Below are positions 44,453 to 53,913 of a stretch of 64,000 nt of DNA, in pieces. The stretch's first letter is position 1, and the number at the start of each line of letters is the position of its first letter. The notes beneath the pieces are model-generated. The model did not search any database. It was not told the DNA's origin and was given only the letters and a program-made list of their open reading frames with translations. Source of the DNA: Bacteroidota bacterium. Its GTDB lineage: Bacteria; Bacteroidota; Bacteroidia; Bacteroidales; Prolixibacteraceae. A program made the translations under genes and the position numbers. The DNA lies in the NCBI GenBank assembly GCA_024278975.1, contig JAJRSD010000076.1:1-64000 (forward strand). Direction: 5' to 3'.

Positions 44453-45151
44453 CTATGGTAATATAATAACTTTAATATTTCTAAATTGAATTTCGGCACC
44501 TTCAGATTCGAGACAGATGTACCCGGTTTTTTGCGACGATTTGCTAATTCCGTTTACAAACTTCCCGTTCACCGAAAGTTTAATTGTTCCATCAACACAA
44601 ACCACATCGTAAGTGTTCCATTCACCTTTCCCTTTGCAACGGTTCTCTATCGATTTACTTCTCGTTCCACGTGGGTTGTCAGGAATAATTTCGACACCAC
44701 CAACACCAAAAACTTCGCCATGAACATAAGCAATTGGCGGTTTTACACCATCTTTAATGTGTTGATTTACCCAGTCTAATTCGAGCATTTGAACTTCAAC
44801 TCCATTTGGCAGACGATTTTTACCCGGCTCGGCATTACTCCACACAAAAGTACCTGAATTACCGCCGGCTTCCATGTGTCTCCACTCGATGTGCATCACA
44901 AAGTTTTCATATTTTTTTTCTGAGCGAATTACACCTATTGGATGACCGGAACATATTAACTCGTCACCTTTTATTTTCCATGTATCAGGCTCTGTATTCA
45001 CCTGAATCCACTGTATTGATTCGCCTTTTACCTTTTTCCCAAAGTTCACTTTATCAAGACCAACCTCTTTGCCAAATTTAAATAATGGTTGTTGGGCAAA
45101 TGTAATTACAGTGCTGAGAATTAAGAACAGAGAAAAACTTATAGCTTTCAT
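44453..45151 (-). CDS. Secreted DUF1080 (3-keto-disaccharide hydrolase-like) protein
   Basis: A 232-residue protein with a signal peptide (residues 1-19, ending TFAQQ). The DUF1080 concanavalin-like beta-sandwich has [28 protein letters not shown] and [13 protein letters not shown]. Some family members cleave 3-keto-glycosides or bind sugars. It is 25 bp after a Gfo/Idh oxidoreductase on the same strand. The pair matches the pathway in which an oxidoreductase makes a 3-keto sugar and a DUF1080 enzyme cleaves it. Confidence 0.88.
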   Translation of the reverse strand: MKAISFSLFLILSTVITFAQQPLFKFGKEVGLDKVNFGKKVKGESIQWIQVNTEPDTWKIKGDELICSGHPIGVIRSEKKYENFVMHIEWRHMEAGGNSGTFVWSNAEPGKNRLPNGVEVQMLELDWVNQHIKDGVKPPIAYVHGEVFGVGGVEIIPDNPRGTRSKSIENRCKGKGEWNTYDVVCVDGTIKLSVNGKFVNGISKSSQKTGYICLESEGAEIQFRNIKVIILP

Positions 45152-45176
45152 TTTTTATAATTTATAATTATCAGAA

Positions 45177-46517
45177 TTAAAGTGCTTTATTATTAGTTCC
45201 CGGTCGTGGATACTCTTCCGGAATTCCGGGAACTGGACCAAATGCATACGTTTTTGGACCAAGATATAAATCTGAATTTAGCATCTCTTCCCATGTAACA
45301 TCTTTTCCGGTGTATGCTGCAATTCTTCCCATAATAGTTGTTAGAGTTGAATTTATCTGAGCTTCTGCATCATTAACCGGCTTGCCTGTTCTAATTCCGG
45401 TTACCAAATTAATATGTTCCTGAACATACGGATTAGTTACTTTCCATTCAGATTTGGTGTCGCCCTCTTCGGGATGAGGATATTTCCAAATTTCGTTTCC
45501 CTGAAGATCATAGATTTTACCGGCAGCATCGGCATAACCTTTTGTTCCATTTATTTGCTGTACTTTCTGATTTGTACATCCGTTAATTTGACGTGCAGCA
45601 CAATGTGTCCGCATCCCATTTTCATATACATATTCGATACTAAAAAAATCGAACTGATCGCCACTAACGCGCCTGTGTCTGCCACCCCAGCCAATTGCTT
45701 TTACCGGATTCTGATTCATGTGCCAGCTCATTACATCAATTTCGTGAATAAACTGCTCTGTAATATGGTCTCCCGAAAGCCAGTTGAAATTCACCCAGTT
45801 ACGGAGCATGTATTCCATATCCGTCCATTCGGGCTTCCGGTTTCTATACCATAAAGCTCCTCCGTTTCGAATAATATTTGCCCCCACAATTTCGCCAATT
45901 TCGCCATTTGCAACCCGCCTGTGTGTTTCCATATAATCTTTCTGAACCCTTCGGATTGTACCACTTACCATACATAAACCAAGAGATTCTGCTTTTTTTG
46001 CTGATCCCCGAACTGAACGTGCACCAACCGGATCAACAGCAATAGGTTTCTCCATGAAAATATGTTTACGGGCATTTACTGCCGCTTCAATATGCGCCGC
46101 ACGAAAATGTGGTGGAGTTACAAGCAGAACCAGATCCACACCCGAATCGATAACTTTCTGATAACTGTCGAAGCCAACAAAGCATTTTTCGTCGGCAATT
46201 TCAACACCTTTTTCCTCTTTTAGCTTTGCTCGGCAGTTATCAATTTTATCTTGAAAAACATCGCCCAATGCTACAATTTCAAGGTTTGGCCCGGCATCGA
46301 GGAAATTCACCGCAGCACCTGTTCCACGCCCTCCACAACCGATTAATCCGGCTTTTATAACTTTTCCATCAGGAGCCTGATCAAGTAATTCAGGAAGTTT
46401 AATCTCTTCTTTGGTTGATTCTGAACTGGAACACGCAGTTATAATTGCGGCTGCTCCGAGTGTTCCCACAGTTGCTTTGGTAATAAAACTACGACGGTTT
46501 AGATCTTCATTTTTCAT
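45177..46517 (-). CDS. Gfo/Idh/MocA-family oxidoreductase, Tat lipoprotein
   Basis: A 446-residue NAD(P)-dependent sugar or glycoside oxidoreductase. LNRRSFITKATVGTLGAAA is a twin-arginine signal ending in the lipobox ITAC (Cys at about residue 29). The Rossmann part has VIKAGLIGCGGRGTGAAV, LVLLVTPPHFRAAHIEAA and IFMEKPIAVDP with the catalytic-region Lys. The C-terminal part contains WLSGDHITEQFIHEIDVMSWHM. It is upstream of the DUF1080 gene. It is followed upstream by 241 bp with two terminators. Confidence 0.93.
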   Translation of the reverse strand: MKNEDLNRRSFITKATVGTLGAAAIITACSSSESTKEEIKLPELLDQAPDGKVIKAGLIGCGGRGTGAAVNFLDAGPNLEIVALGDVFQDKIDNCRAKLKEEKGVEIADEKCFVGFDSYQKVIDSGVDLVLLVTPPHFRAAHIEAAVNARKHIFMEKPIAVDPVGARSVRGSAKKAESLGLCMVSGTIRRVQKDYMETHRRVANGEIGEIVGANIIRNGGALWYRNRKPEWTDMEYMLRNWVNFNWLSGDHITEQFIHEIDVMSWHMNQNPVKAIGWGGRHRRVSGDQFDFFSIEYVYENGMRTHCAARQINGCTNQKVQQINGTKGYADAAGKIYDLQGNEIWKYPHPEEGDTKSEWKVTNPYVQEHINLVTGIRTGKPVNDAEAQINSTLTTIMGRIAAYTGKDVTWEEMLNSDLYLGPKTYAFGPVPGIPEEYPRPGTNNKAL

Positions 46518-46645
46518 GTTTTATGATTTAGATAAATGATTTTAGAACTTGCTAAATTAAAAAAAGATCTTCAACAAAAAACGGTATCTCAATTAATTTA
46601 CTTTTCGCAGATGTAAACTACTGTCTGTCAGATAGATTAAAATCG

Positions 46646-46694
46646 AAGATTCTATCTTTTGCTACTGAATATTGAAAGATGGAATCTTTTTTTT
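46646..46694 (+). terminator. Plus-strand intrinsic terminator without a plus-strand gene
   Basis: AAGATTCTATCTTT (46646-46659) pairs with AAAGATGGAATCTT (46675-46688) except for one wobble, with a T8 tail (46687-46694). On the minus strand no T tail follows. The nearest plus-strand coding gene ends over 2 kb upstream (44441), with the minus-strand oxidoreductase gene between. See the small-RNA finding. Confidence 0.7.
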
Positions 46695-46696
46695 AC

Positions 46697-46730
46697 AAAA
46701 AAAAGCCGTCCTCTTTTCAGAGAACGGCTT
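46697..46730 (-). terminator. Intrinsic terminator of the PpiD-like gene
   Basis: AAGCCGT and ACGGCTT with inner CTCT/AGAG make a stem with one mismatch and a 4-base loop. On the minus strand eight T follow. Confidence 0.85.
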
Positions 46731-46758
46731 CTAAATATTATAGAATAAATATTTTTTA

Positions 46759-48882
46759 CTAATAAAACTTAGATCTTTTGTCTACAATTTCTACCGATTT
46801 TCGGTGTGCTTCAAAAGCCTGTGAACTTGCACGCGAGTTAAAGCTTTGAGCTAAACGTAATTGCTCGTTTGCAATATCTTCCTGAGTGCCTTCGTCAATA
46901 GAAGTAACCTTTACAATATAAACTCCATTCATTCCGGTAACTGGTTTCGAAATCTGATCGACATTTAACGATACAACAGTTCCGATAACAGTAGGTTCTA
47001 ATCCTAAACCGGGAATTGAATAAGTATTAAAACTGATATTAGCAGCATTTTTTACGGTCGATTTTAATTCGGCTGCAACGAGCGATAAATCAGTTTTACC
47101 GGTTAGTGCAGTATTTGCTTCTTCAACTAAATACTCTGCCTTTTTCTCTTTAATTACTCCTAATTCTACTCTGGCTCTTACATCATCGAAAACTGCAATA
47201 CCTTCTTCTGTAACTTTGGTAAGGATTGCAATAACGAAGTTGTCGCCCAGTTCGAAAATTGGTGATTCCTGAGAGTTGATAATTACATCGCCTTCGTCTG
47301 CTTTATATGCTGCTCTAATTAATGTTCTTGCATTCTCTAAGCCAGCAATCTGGCGGTCGTTTTCGCGTACAGAAACCACTCTTTTACTTAATTTCTGTTC
47401 TGCTACTGCTGCTTCAAATTCTTCAATTGTTGTATTTTCTCCGGCAAATTTACTTGCCTGTGCATAAGTATCTTGAATTGTTTTGGTACTTGACTCAACA
47501 TTACGGGTTAAGTATGCAATTTGTACTTGTTTGGTTTCAATACCACGTTTTGTAGTTTGAATAATGTGAATTCCGAATTGCGATGCCACTACTGTAACTT
47601 CGTTTTTCTTATTATTAAAAGCAGCTTCTTCAAAAGGTTTTACCATTTGGCCACGTTTAAACCAACCTAAATCGCCACCATTAATTGCTGAACCCTTGTC
47701 GGTTGAATATTTTGTAGCGAGTGTTGCAAAATTACTTCCATTTTCAATTGCAGTTTTTAAACTATCTGCCAATGCTTGCACTGCAACAACTTCTTCCTGA
47801 GTATTTACTTTTAATAAAATATGTCTCGCTTCAACTGAATCAGGCATCATTTCAATGGCATGAACTTTTGCCAGTGTATAGATATTATTTTCAAAATAAG
47901 GTCCAAAAACATCATTTACTTTGGCATTTTCATCGAATACCCAAGTCCCAATATTTTGTGGTAGATTATCTTTTTTACTCCAGTTTGCAACAAAACTTTT
48001 ATCCGAATTTGAATTAACAAATTGAATATTGTCGGTTGCAGTTCCAAAATCAGCTTTAATATCAGTAATCCAGTTTTTAGCATCTTCGAAATCTCTTGCC
48101 GATGGTTTTACCTGATATGTAATGTATTCAATCTTACGTAATTTCTCTTGTTTGTAATCACTTTGATGTGTGTCGAAATAAGCTTTTAAATCGCTCTCGG
48201 TTACAGTAACTACACTATCGGCAACCGAGTTGAAGTTTAAAGCAACATAATCGAAGTTTACTTTTTTACTTTTAGCAATTACACTTTTTTGAGCTTCTTC
48301 GCCTGTAACGTACAAACCTTTTCCAACCATATTTGAATACTTTGTCTGTGCACGTTCGATAACAATTTGTTTCTCGAGGTACAACCAGTAATCGCGTTGT
48401 TCGGGTGCTACTCCTGTTTCTAAACTTTTCAGAAAACGGATAACTGCTCCACGATCTACTTGTCCCGTATTTGGGTTGCGGAATAGTTGTTGAATAATTG
48501 GATGCAGGTTTGCACCTTGAATCATATCGAAAAGTTCGTCAGAACTAATTTCAATTCCCAATTCGTCGTACACATCACCCATCACAATTTTCCGAATAAA
48601 ACTTTGCCAAGCTTGTTCTCTTACTTGTACCCAACTATTTTCATCGAGTTGAGTTTGCTGGGTGTTTTGCTTATAGATTTCACCCAGCTCTTCTAATTTC
48701 TTTTGAAAATCGGGATATTGAATAGACTCTCCATCTATTTCTCCCACTTCCATTTGGTTTTTTTGAAACATTGACGAACCACTTTTTAGCATGTCGCCAA
48801 GTACAAATGCAGCCAACGAAATACCGATTACAATTGCGACCAGTAATCCTGCTTTTGTTCTAATTTTTTCTAACGTTGCCAT
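46759..48882 (-). CDS. PpiD/SurA-like peptidyl-prolyl isomerase, membrane-anchored
   Basis: A 707-residue periplasmic foldase. One N-terminal helix (residues ~12-32, LLVAIVIGISLAAFVLG) anchors it. A SurA-N-like helical part occupies residues ~40-240. A parvulin domain near residues 345-450 shows ARHILLKV, GSNFATLATKYSTDKGSAINGGDLGWF and FGIHIIQTTKRG. A degraded second isomerase unit may follow at ~490-600. It helps outer-membrane protein folding and lies downstream of the lptC/CorC operon, 165 bp apart. A -7-like TACCTTCG is at 48938-48931. Confidence 0.92.
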   Translation of the reverse strand: MATLEKIRTKAGLLVAIVIGISLAAFVLGDMLKSGSSMFQKNQMEVGEIDGESIQYPDFQKKLEELGEIYKQNTQQTQLDENSWVQVREQAWQSFIRKIVMGDVYDELGIEISSDELFDMIQGANLHPIIQQLFRNPNTGQVDRGAVIRFLKSLETGVAPEQRDYWLYLEKQIVIERAQTKYSNMVGKGLYVTGEEAQKSVIAKSKKVNFDYVALNFNSVADSVVTVTESDLKAYFDTHQSDYKQEKLRKIEYITYQVKPSARDFEDAKNWITDIKADFGTATDNIQFVNSNSDKSFVANWSKKDNLPQNIGTWVFDENAKVNDVFGPYFENNIYTLAKVHAIEMMPDSVEARHILLKVNTQEEVVAVQALADSLKTAIENGSNFATLATKYSTDKGSAINGGDLGWFKRGQMVKPFEEAAFNNKKNEVTVVASQFGIHIIQTTKRGIETKQVQIAYLTRNVESSTKTIQDTYAQASKFAGENTTIEEFEAAVAEQKLSKRVVSVRENDRQIAGLENARTLIRAAYKADEGDVIINSQESPIFELGDNFVIAILTKVTEEGIAVFDDVRARVELGVIKEKKAEYLVEEANTALTGKTDLSLVAAELKSTVKNAANISFNTYSIPGLGLEPTVIGTVVSLNVDQISKPVTGMNGVYIVKVTSIDEGTQEDIANEQLRLAQSFNSRASSQAFEAHRKSVEIVDKRSKFY

Positions 48883-49047
48883 TGATAAACAGTTATTTTA
48901 ATGCAAATTTTACTTAAAAATTTCGAGCTACGAAGGTAACAATTTTAACTATTTTCCGTAGTAATTTGCTATTTTTTTAACAGTCCTTTAGTAGTTGACT
49001 TAACTTGTTGATAATAAGAAATATATTAGTTTGTAAAACAGAGGTGT

Positions 49048-50310
49048 TTACTGCTCTTGAAGGGTGATTTTTACCAATTCGATTTTTGTGTTGGTTGCTT
49101 TTAGTATTTTGAAATGAAATTTCCCGGTTTTTATTACTGAATTGATTTTTGGAATGCTTTCGTGATAATATAATATCAGACCGGCAAGAGTTTCGAACTC
49201 TTCTGTTTCGGGTAAGTCTAAAAAATACTTTTCGTTTAAAAAATCAATCTCCGAACGCCCCGAAAAAATAAATTCAGTATCGCTAATTTTCTTCTCGATT
49301 ATTTCGCGGGTATCGTGTTCGTCTTCAATTTCTCCAAATATTTCTTCCAAAATATCTTCGCTGGTAACCATTCCCGAAGTTCCTCCAAACTCATCTACTA
49401 CAATTGCAATGCTACGGTGTTCTTGAATAAATGTGCTTAACAATTTATTTGCCGGCATGGTTTCGGGTACAATTAAAACATTTGTGAGATGTGGTTTTAT
49501 GGTTTCGGGGTTTTGGAATATCACCGATGAATGAATATAACCAATAATATTATCGATATTTTCATTGTAAAAAAGAATACGGGAATAACCAGTTTCAATA
49601 AATCTCTGGCGAAGTTCGGTAACCGAAGAGTCAATATCTAACATCTCTATTTCGGTGCGGGGAATCATAATTTCCCTGAGTTTTACTTTCGAAAAATCGA
49701 GTGCATTTTTAAACAGCTTTATCTCGGTTTCGACATTTATTTTTTTCTCTTGTCCGGAATCTGTTTCGTTTACAAATTCATCTAAATCTATTCTGCTAAA
49801 AACAGGATTTTTATTATTTGATTTAATATCGGTTTTCAAAACTACCTTTAATAATAAATTGGTAATTGCAATTGCAAACCGGGTAATTGGGTAGAATACT
49901 ATATAAAAAAATGCCAACGGAATTGAGAAAATCTTCAGTAAGATATTGGGGAAAATACGGAATAATGTTTTGGGAAGGAACTCGGCAAAAATTAAAATAA
50001 TTAGCGTAGAAACAATGGTTTGCAACAATAGAATTATTAATTCTGATTGAATAAAGGTGTGGAGGACTGGTTCTAAAAGAGCAGCAAAAGCAATTCCATA
50101 AATTACAAGGGCAATATTATTTCCCACCAACATTGTGGCAATATAATTTCCGGCATTGCCAGTAACAAGTTTTAATATTTTTGAGTTAAATGGTTCCGAT
50201 TGTTTGTCTAATTCTAATCGTAATTTATTTGCCGAAACAAAGGCAATCTCCATTCCTGAGAAGAATGCTGAAAGTAGAATTGTAACTAAAATAATAATTA
50301 ACAAGTTCAT
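49048..50310 (-). CDS. CNNM/CorC-type transporter (DUF21, CBS pair, CorC_HlyC)
   Basis: A 420-residue membrane protein. The DUF21 domain (residues ~1-190) has three or more helices (SAFFSGMEIAFVSANKLRLELD). A CBS pair is near residues 215-330 (MIPRTEIEMLDIDSSVTEL and DEFGGTSGMVTSEDILEEIFG). The C-terminal CorC_HlyC domain (residues ~345-415) follows. Members are linked to magnesium or cobalt transport, or to gliding (GldE) in Bacteroidota. It is the last gene of the nad-coaX-lptC run. Confidence 0.9.
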   Translation of the reverse strand: MNLLIIILVTILLSAFFSGMEIAFVSANKLRLELDKQSEPFNSKILKLVTGNAGNYIATMLVGNNIALVIYGIAFAALLEPVLHTFIQSELIILLLQTIVSTLIILIFAEFLPKTLFRIFPNILLKIFSIPLAFFYIVFYPITRFAIAITNLLLKVVLKTDIKSNNKNPVFSRIDLDEFVNETDSGQEKKINVETEIKLFKNALDFSKVKLREIMIPRTEIEMLDIDSSVTELRQRFIETGYSRILFYNENIDNIIGYIHSSVIFQNPETIKPHLTNVLIVPETMPANKLLSTFIQEHRSIAIVVDEFGGTSGMVTSEDILEEIFGEIEDEHDTREIIEKKISDTEFIFSGRSEIDFLNEKYFLDLPETEEFETLAGLILYYHESIPKINSVIKTGKFHFKILKATNTKIELVKITLQEQ

Positions 50311-50319
50311 GCAAGGCTA

Positions 50320-51006
50320 TTATTTTTTTAATTGAAGCGGGCGATTAAACGGTTTTTCTCTATTTGATGAAGATTTGGATTCAACTTTTTTTGGTGCATT
50401 AGATCTTCTTTTTTGTTTGTCGTCAACTGTAACATAAATATCGCCTTTCAAATCTTTAATCCTATAATTTTTAAAAGATGCATCGGAAGTAAATCCAATA
50501 CCCGTAATAATTTGGTTGGGGCGAATGAACTTTACAAACTCGTTGGTATAAATCTTTTCATCTCTTTCTTCCCAAATCAGATGTTCGGTTAATAATGTAT
50601 CGCCGTGTTCGTTTGTGGCTACAACATTATTTTTTGCTTCCCATCTTTGTTCTTTTATAAACTGTTTGGCATAATCGGCTGTCAAACTCGACACAGTTTT
50701 TCCGGATGCATCAAACTGTGTTATTTTTACCCCCTCCGGGAATTCGAGAAATGCCTTCCCTTCGTTTTCGAACCGGAGTAATTTGGGTGTTTTTAAGGTG
50801 TATCTAATTTGCCCCGAATCGGTAAATATTGTCTCAAAATTCTGAGCTTCAATTGTTGGCAGGTTATCGGTAGAGGCAAATGCTTGAATTTCTTCTATAT
50901 CGTTTTCGCAGCTATATAAAAGTATTGCAGCCCCTATAACAAGAGCTGCAATAATAATATTTTTAATATGTCGATAGATATTAAAATCTAACTTTTGTAG
51001 TTTCAT
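50320..51006 (-). CDS. lptC: LPS export protein LptC-like lipoprotein
   Basis: A 228-residue protein. A hydrophobic helix (residues ~15-31) ends in YSC, a lipobox-like Cys. The following beta-jellyroll repeats, RYTLKTPKLLRFENEGKAFLEFPEGVKITQFD and LTADYAKQFIKEQRWEAKNNVVATN, are typical of LptC, which takes LPS from LptF/G toward LptA. A basic low-complexity tail (residues ~190-228) is unusual. The start overlaps the TPR gene by 26 bases. Other Lpt genes are not here. Confidence 0.85.
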   Translation of the reverse strand: MKLQKLDFNIYRHIKNIIIAALVIGAAILLYSCENDIEEIQAFASTDNLPTIEAQNFETIFTDSGQIRYTLKTPKLLRFENEGKAFLEFPEGVKITQFDASGKTVSSLTADYAKQFIKEQRWEAKNNVVATNEHGDTLLTEHLIWEERDEKIYTNEFVKFIRPNQIITGIGFTSDASFKNYRIKDLKGDIYVTVDDKQKRRSNAPKKVESKSSSNREKPFNRPLQLKK

Positions 51007-52609
51007 TTATCCAACCTTCAACTTTATAACTTTTACCTTCTTGTAATCCTTCCATAAAAGCATCTTCTTTATTTGGAAAGTATTTTTTATAAGTCGATAC
51101 TTTTTTGCCAGCATCTATTGTACAATCTTCTCCGCGTCGGGCTTTATTGAAATAATCAACTGCTACCCAGAAAACAGCCGCTTTTTCTAAATTTGTACCT
51201 TTAAAATTTTTGCTTGCAGTAACATAAATATCACCAATTAACATGTTTGCTTCGCAAAGATTCGGGTTTATAGCGAGTGCTTTTTTAGCATAAGCACGTG
51301 CTTCAGAGAGTGCGCTCTCTTTTGCAAAAATAAATAATCCGTATTCGTAATAGTAGGTTGAAAGCAAATCTTGATCTGTCTCCTGTTCCATGGCTTGTTG
51401 GTAATACCCTTTTGCTTTTTCCAGGTCGTTAAGTTTCAGATATCTGTGTGCCATATTAAATGCTGCTTCTGCTGATGGCTCCAGTTCATATAATTTCCCG
51501 GTGGCATTTTCATACAGTTCACTGTCGTCGCATCCTGCTTGTCGTAATCTTCGAAGCATAGTTTTGATAAATTCAACATCGGTCGCATTCTCTTCAAATT
51601 GTGGAGTGAAAATACTTATCAGTGCATCGCAATCAGCGGCTCCCGATTTACCAAAAATGTCTTCAATATAAACCTGAACTGTTTTTGCTGACTCTAACTT
51701 TTTAGCATCTTCCTCATTTTCGATATGATGTTTTACAATCGCATTACATTTTTCGTAATTGATAACTACTGTCTCTTTCGGAAGTGCGCCCAGTTTAAAA
51801 AGTGCTTTTGTTGTTTGCATCAGTAGTACTAAAATAGGTAATTCGCTTTTGTCTCCTTGCTCATCAACCGACTCGTTAATCCATTCGTAACCACTTTTTA
51901 AAGCTTTTACCTGTTCGTCGCCTTCCAGATTGCCTTCCAGTAATTTATATTTTAGCCACGTTGTTCCTTTACGACCTAAAACGTATCCTTTATTATCGAA
52001 GTGTTTTATCCTATTGTCGTAAAGTTTCATGTACTCAACCAAAATCTTATCTTTTTCTTCATCTGTTTTTGCGTTGGCAAGTTGGTACTCAAACATTTTT
52101 GCACCGTGAATATAAAGATTGGGAGTACATTTTGGATATTTAGTGTACAATTCTCTCCAATAAGGGAGTGCTGAGTCATAATCTTTTTGCTTGTAAAACT
52201 CGGTATATAAAGAGAGTCCATTCATAAAATCTTGATCTTGCGATCCCAGTAGCTGTTCCATAGATAGGAGACATATATCTCCACTTACGGCTTCTTCATT
52301 TCCACTTGGAATTTCGCCGGTGAAGGCATAATCAAAAGTATCGCCCGGTTTACCGGCAATTTCAAGTTTCTTTACTTCATCGATAAAAGTAAACTTTATC
52401 CACTTTGTTTTTGCATCGGCTTCAATCTCATACTTTCCGTCAAAACTAGTCATCATCGATCCACCTTTGTGAGCTTCAACAGTTATTCCTGCAGCCAGTT
52501 TGCCATCCATGTAAACAGTTCCTTTTATTACTCGTTGTCCTACAGCGATAGTTGCTGCTGCCGTAAATATTAAGGCAAATAAAAATGTTATGCGTAAAAA
52601 AGTTTTCAT
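50981..52609 (-). CDS. Secreted TPR-repeat protein
   Basis: A 542-residue protein with a signal peptide (residues 1-24, VGQRVIKG start). An N-terminal carboxypeptidase-regulatory-like module (GTVYMDGKLAAGITVEAHKGG) is followed by helical TPR repeats (YWRELYTKYPKCTPNLYIHG; AEAAFNMAHRYLKLNDLEKAKGYYQQA). Such proteins act as scaffolds at the periplasm or outer membrane. It lies between the beta-barrel gene and lptC and overlaps lptC by 26 bases, hinting at a linked role in envelope assembly. Confidence 0.85.
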   Translation of the reverse strand: MKTFLRITFLFALIFTAAATIAVGQRVIKGTVYMDGKLAAGITVEAHKGGSMMTSFDGKYEIEADAKTKWIKFTFIDEVKKLEIAGKPGDTFDYAFTGEIPSGNEEAVSGDICLLSMEQLLGSQDQDFMNGLSLYTEFYKQKDYDSALPYWRELYTKYPKCTPNLYIHGAKMFEYQLANAKTDEEKDKILVEYMKLYDNRIKHFDNKGYVLGRKGTTWLKYKLLEGNLEGDEQVKALKSGYEWINESVDEQGDKSELPILVLLMQTTKALFKLGALPKETVVINYEKCNAIVKHHIENEEDAKKLESAKTVQVYIEDIFGKSGAADCDALISIFTPQFEENATDVEFIKTMLRRLRQAGCDDSELYENATGKLYELEPSAEAAFNMAHRYLKLNDLEKAKGYYQQAMEQETDQDLLSTYYYEYGLFIFAKESALSEARAYAKKALAINPNLCEANMLIGDIYVTASKNFKGTNLEKAAVFWVAVDYFNKARRGEDCTIDAGKKVSTYKKYFPNKEDAFMEGLQEGKSYKVEGWINETTKVRF

Positions 52610-52629
52610 AATATATTTTGTTATTAGTT

Positions 52630-53913
52630 TTAATCAATACGTCTTTTCACAAACCATATATCGTATAGGTTTACACTTAAATTCAATCTGGCATAATTTT
52701 CAAGTACCAGACCATTTTGAGTTGTTCCTCTTCTGCCAAATTCTGCCGCAATGTTAACTGTCGAGTTAGAACGGTAAATTGGTAACCCAACACCAAAACT
52801 TATGCCAAGATCATTTATCTGCTGATCTCCAAACAGTAAATAAGTCTCTTCGTATTTGAATCCTACCCGATAAGCAATTTTTTTTACATAGCTTCGTATC
52901 GAAAACTTATCCGGAATCCATTCGCCACCAATTGCAAATTTATTTAAATCTGTCAAGAATGCACCTTTAGATCCAAAAAAAACTGCATCTGACCACGTTT
53001 GATGAAAATAATCGACATTTATTTCTAATTTATTGTCTTTAACAAACGAAATTCCACCTCCCAAAGTTAGAGGCATTTTAATAGAACTTTGGTCTTCTTC
53101 AGCAAAATACAATGTGTCTCTGTCGATTGTGTTTCCCGAGCTCAAGTTTTTTTGAGTAATATTAGAAAGGTATGATGTGTATTCCGGTTGGTTTTCGAGT
53201 ACTGCCGCAAATACAATGTGTGAATTATTTTTTAAAGGTAATGTTACTTGCAACCCAAAATCGAAACCAAAATCGCTCAACCGAAAATCTCCATACTGTT
53301 GCATTCCATAAAAATCTGCTGCATCAAGAAAATATACTTCAGCATTGTGATTTAATTTACCAACCATGTAATTTAAATTTGCACCAATCGATACATTCTT
53401 TAATGGTTCTACGGCAATACCAAAAAATGCATTCGACACGGTTCCCGCTCCATAATATTTGGTTAAAACACCTCCCACATTATCAATCTCTTCGTTTACA
53501 TCAACGGCATAACCCATGTCGGAGAAGGGTATTAATCCTATACTTGCAGCTACCCGATTACTTATCTGAAATTTCATGGCAAAATACTGGAAGTTTACGT
53601 TATTGCTATTTGCACTTCCCAAATCGTTTTCAAACTTCGAATAAACTCCATCGATCCCAAATTCGAACATAAAATTTAACGAATCTATTGCTGAATAAGA
53701 TGCAGGATTTGAAAGATTTATCTGCTGATTGTATCTACTCGCCAACGAAGCTCCTCCCATTGCAACGGACCGCCCGAATCCATACGATTGAAGATCTCCC
53801 AATCCAAATCGTGAATATGGCGACGAGGTATTGTTATTAAATGATTGTGCGAATAATAATGCCGGAAACATTATTAACCCGATTATAATACTTACTCTAC
53901 GAATTCTGCCCAT
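52630..53913 (-). CDS. Outer-membrane beta-barrel protein of unknown function
   Basis: A 427-residue protein with a signal peptide (residues 1-22, LLFAQ). The rest is beta-rich: SPYSRFGLGDLQSYGFGRS, then many alternating strands (FGIAVEPLKNVSIGANLNYM, KIAYRVGFKYEETY). The C-terminus ends with an arginine-rich segment rather than Phe. FadL-like barrels near coaX are common in Bacteroidota but I cannot assign a cargo. It overlaps the coaX stop by 17 bases. Confidence 0.8.
   Translation of the reverse strand: MGRIRRVSIIIGLIMFPALLFAQSFNNNTSSPYSRFGLGDLQSYGFGRSVAMGGASLASRYNQQINLSNPASYSAIDSLNFMFEFGIDGVYSKFENDLGSANSNNVNFQYFAMKFQISNRVAASIGLIPFSDMGYAVDVNEEIDNVGGVLTKYYGAGTVSNAFFGIAVEPLKNVSIGANLNYMVGKLNHNAEVYFLDAADFYGMQQYGDFRLSDFGFDFGLQVTLPLKNNSHIVFAAVLENQPEYTSYLSNITQKNLSSGNTIDRDTLYFAEEDQSSIKMPLTLGGGISFVKDNKLEINVDYFHQTWSDAVFFGSKGAFLTDLNKFAIGGEWIPDKFSIRSYVKKIAYRVGFKYEETYLLFGDQQINDLGISFGVGLPIYRSNSTVNIAAEFGRRGTTQNGLVLENYARLNLSVNLYDIWFVKRRID

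Noticed and set aside
53172-53672. A 166-codon plus-strand frame
   Set aside because: It is a mirror frame of the beta-barrel gene, and the product is rich in His, Leu and Gln without any motif.
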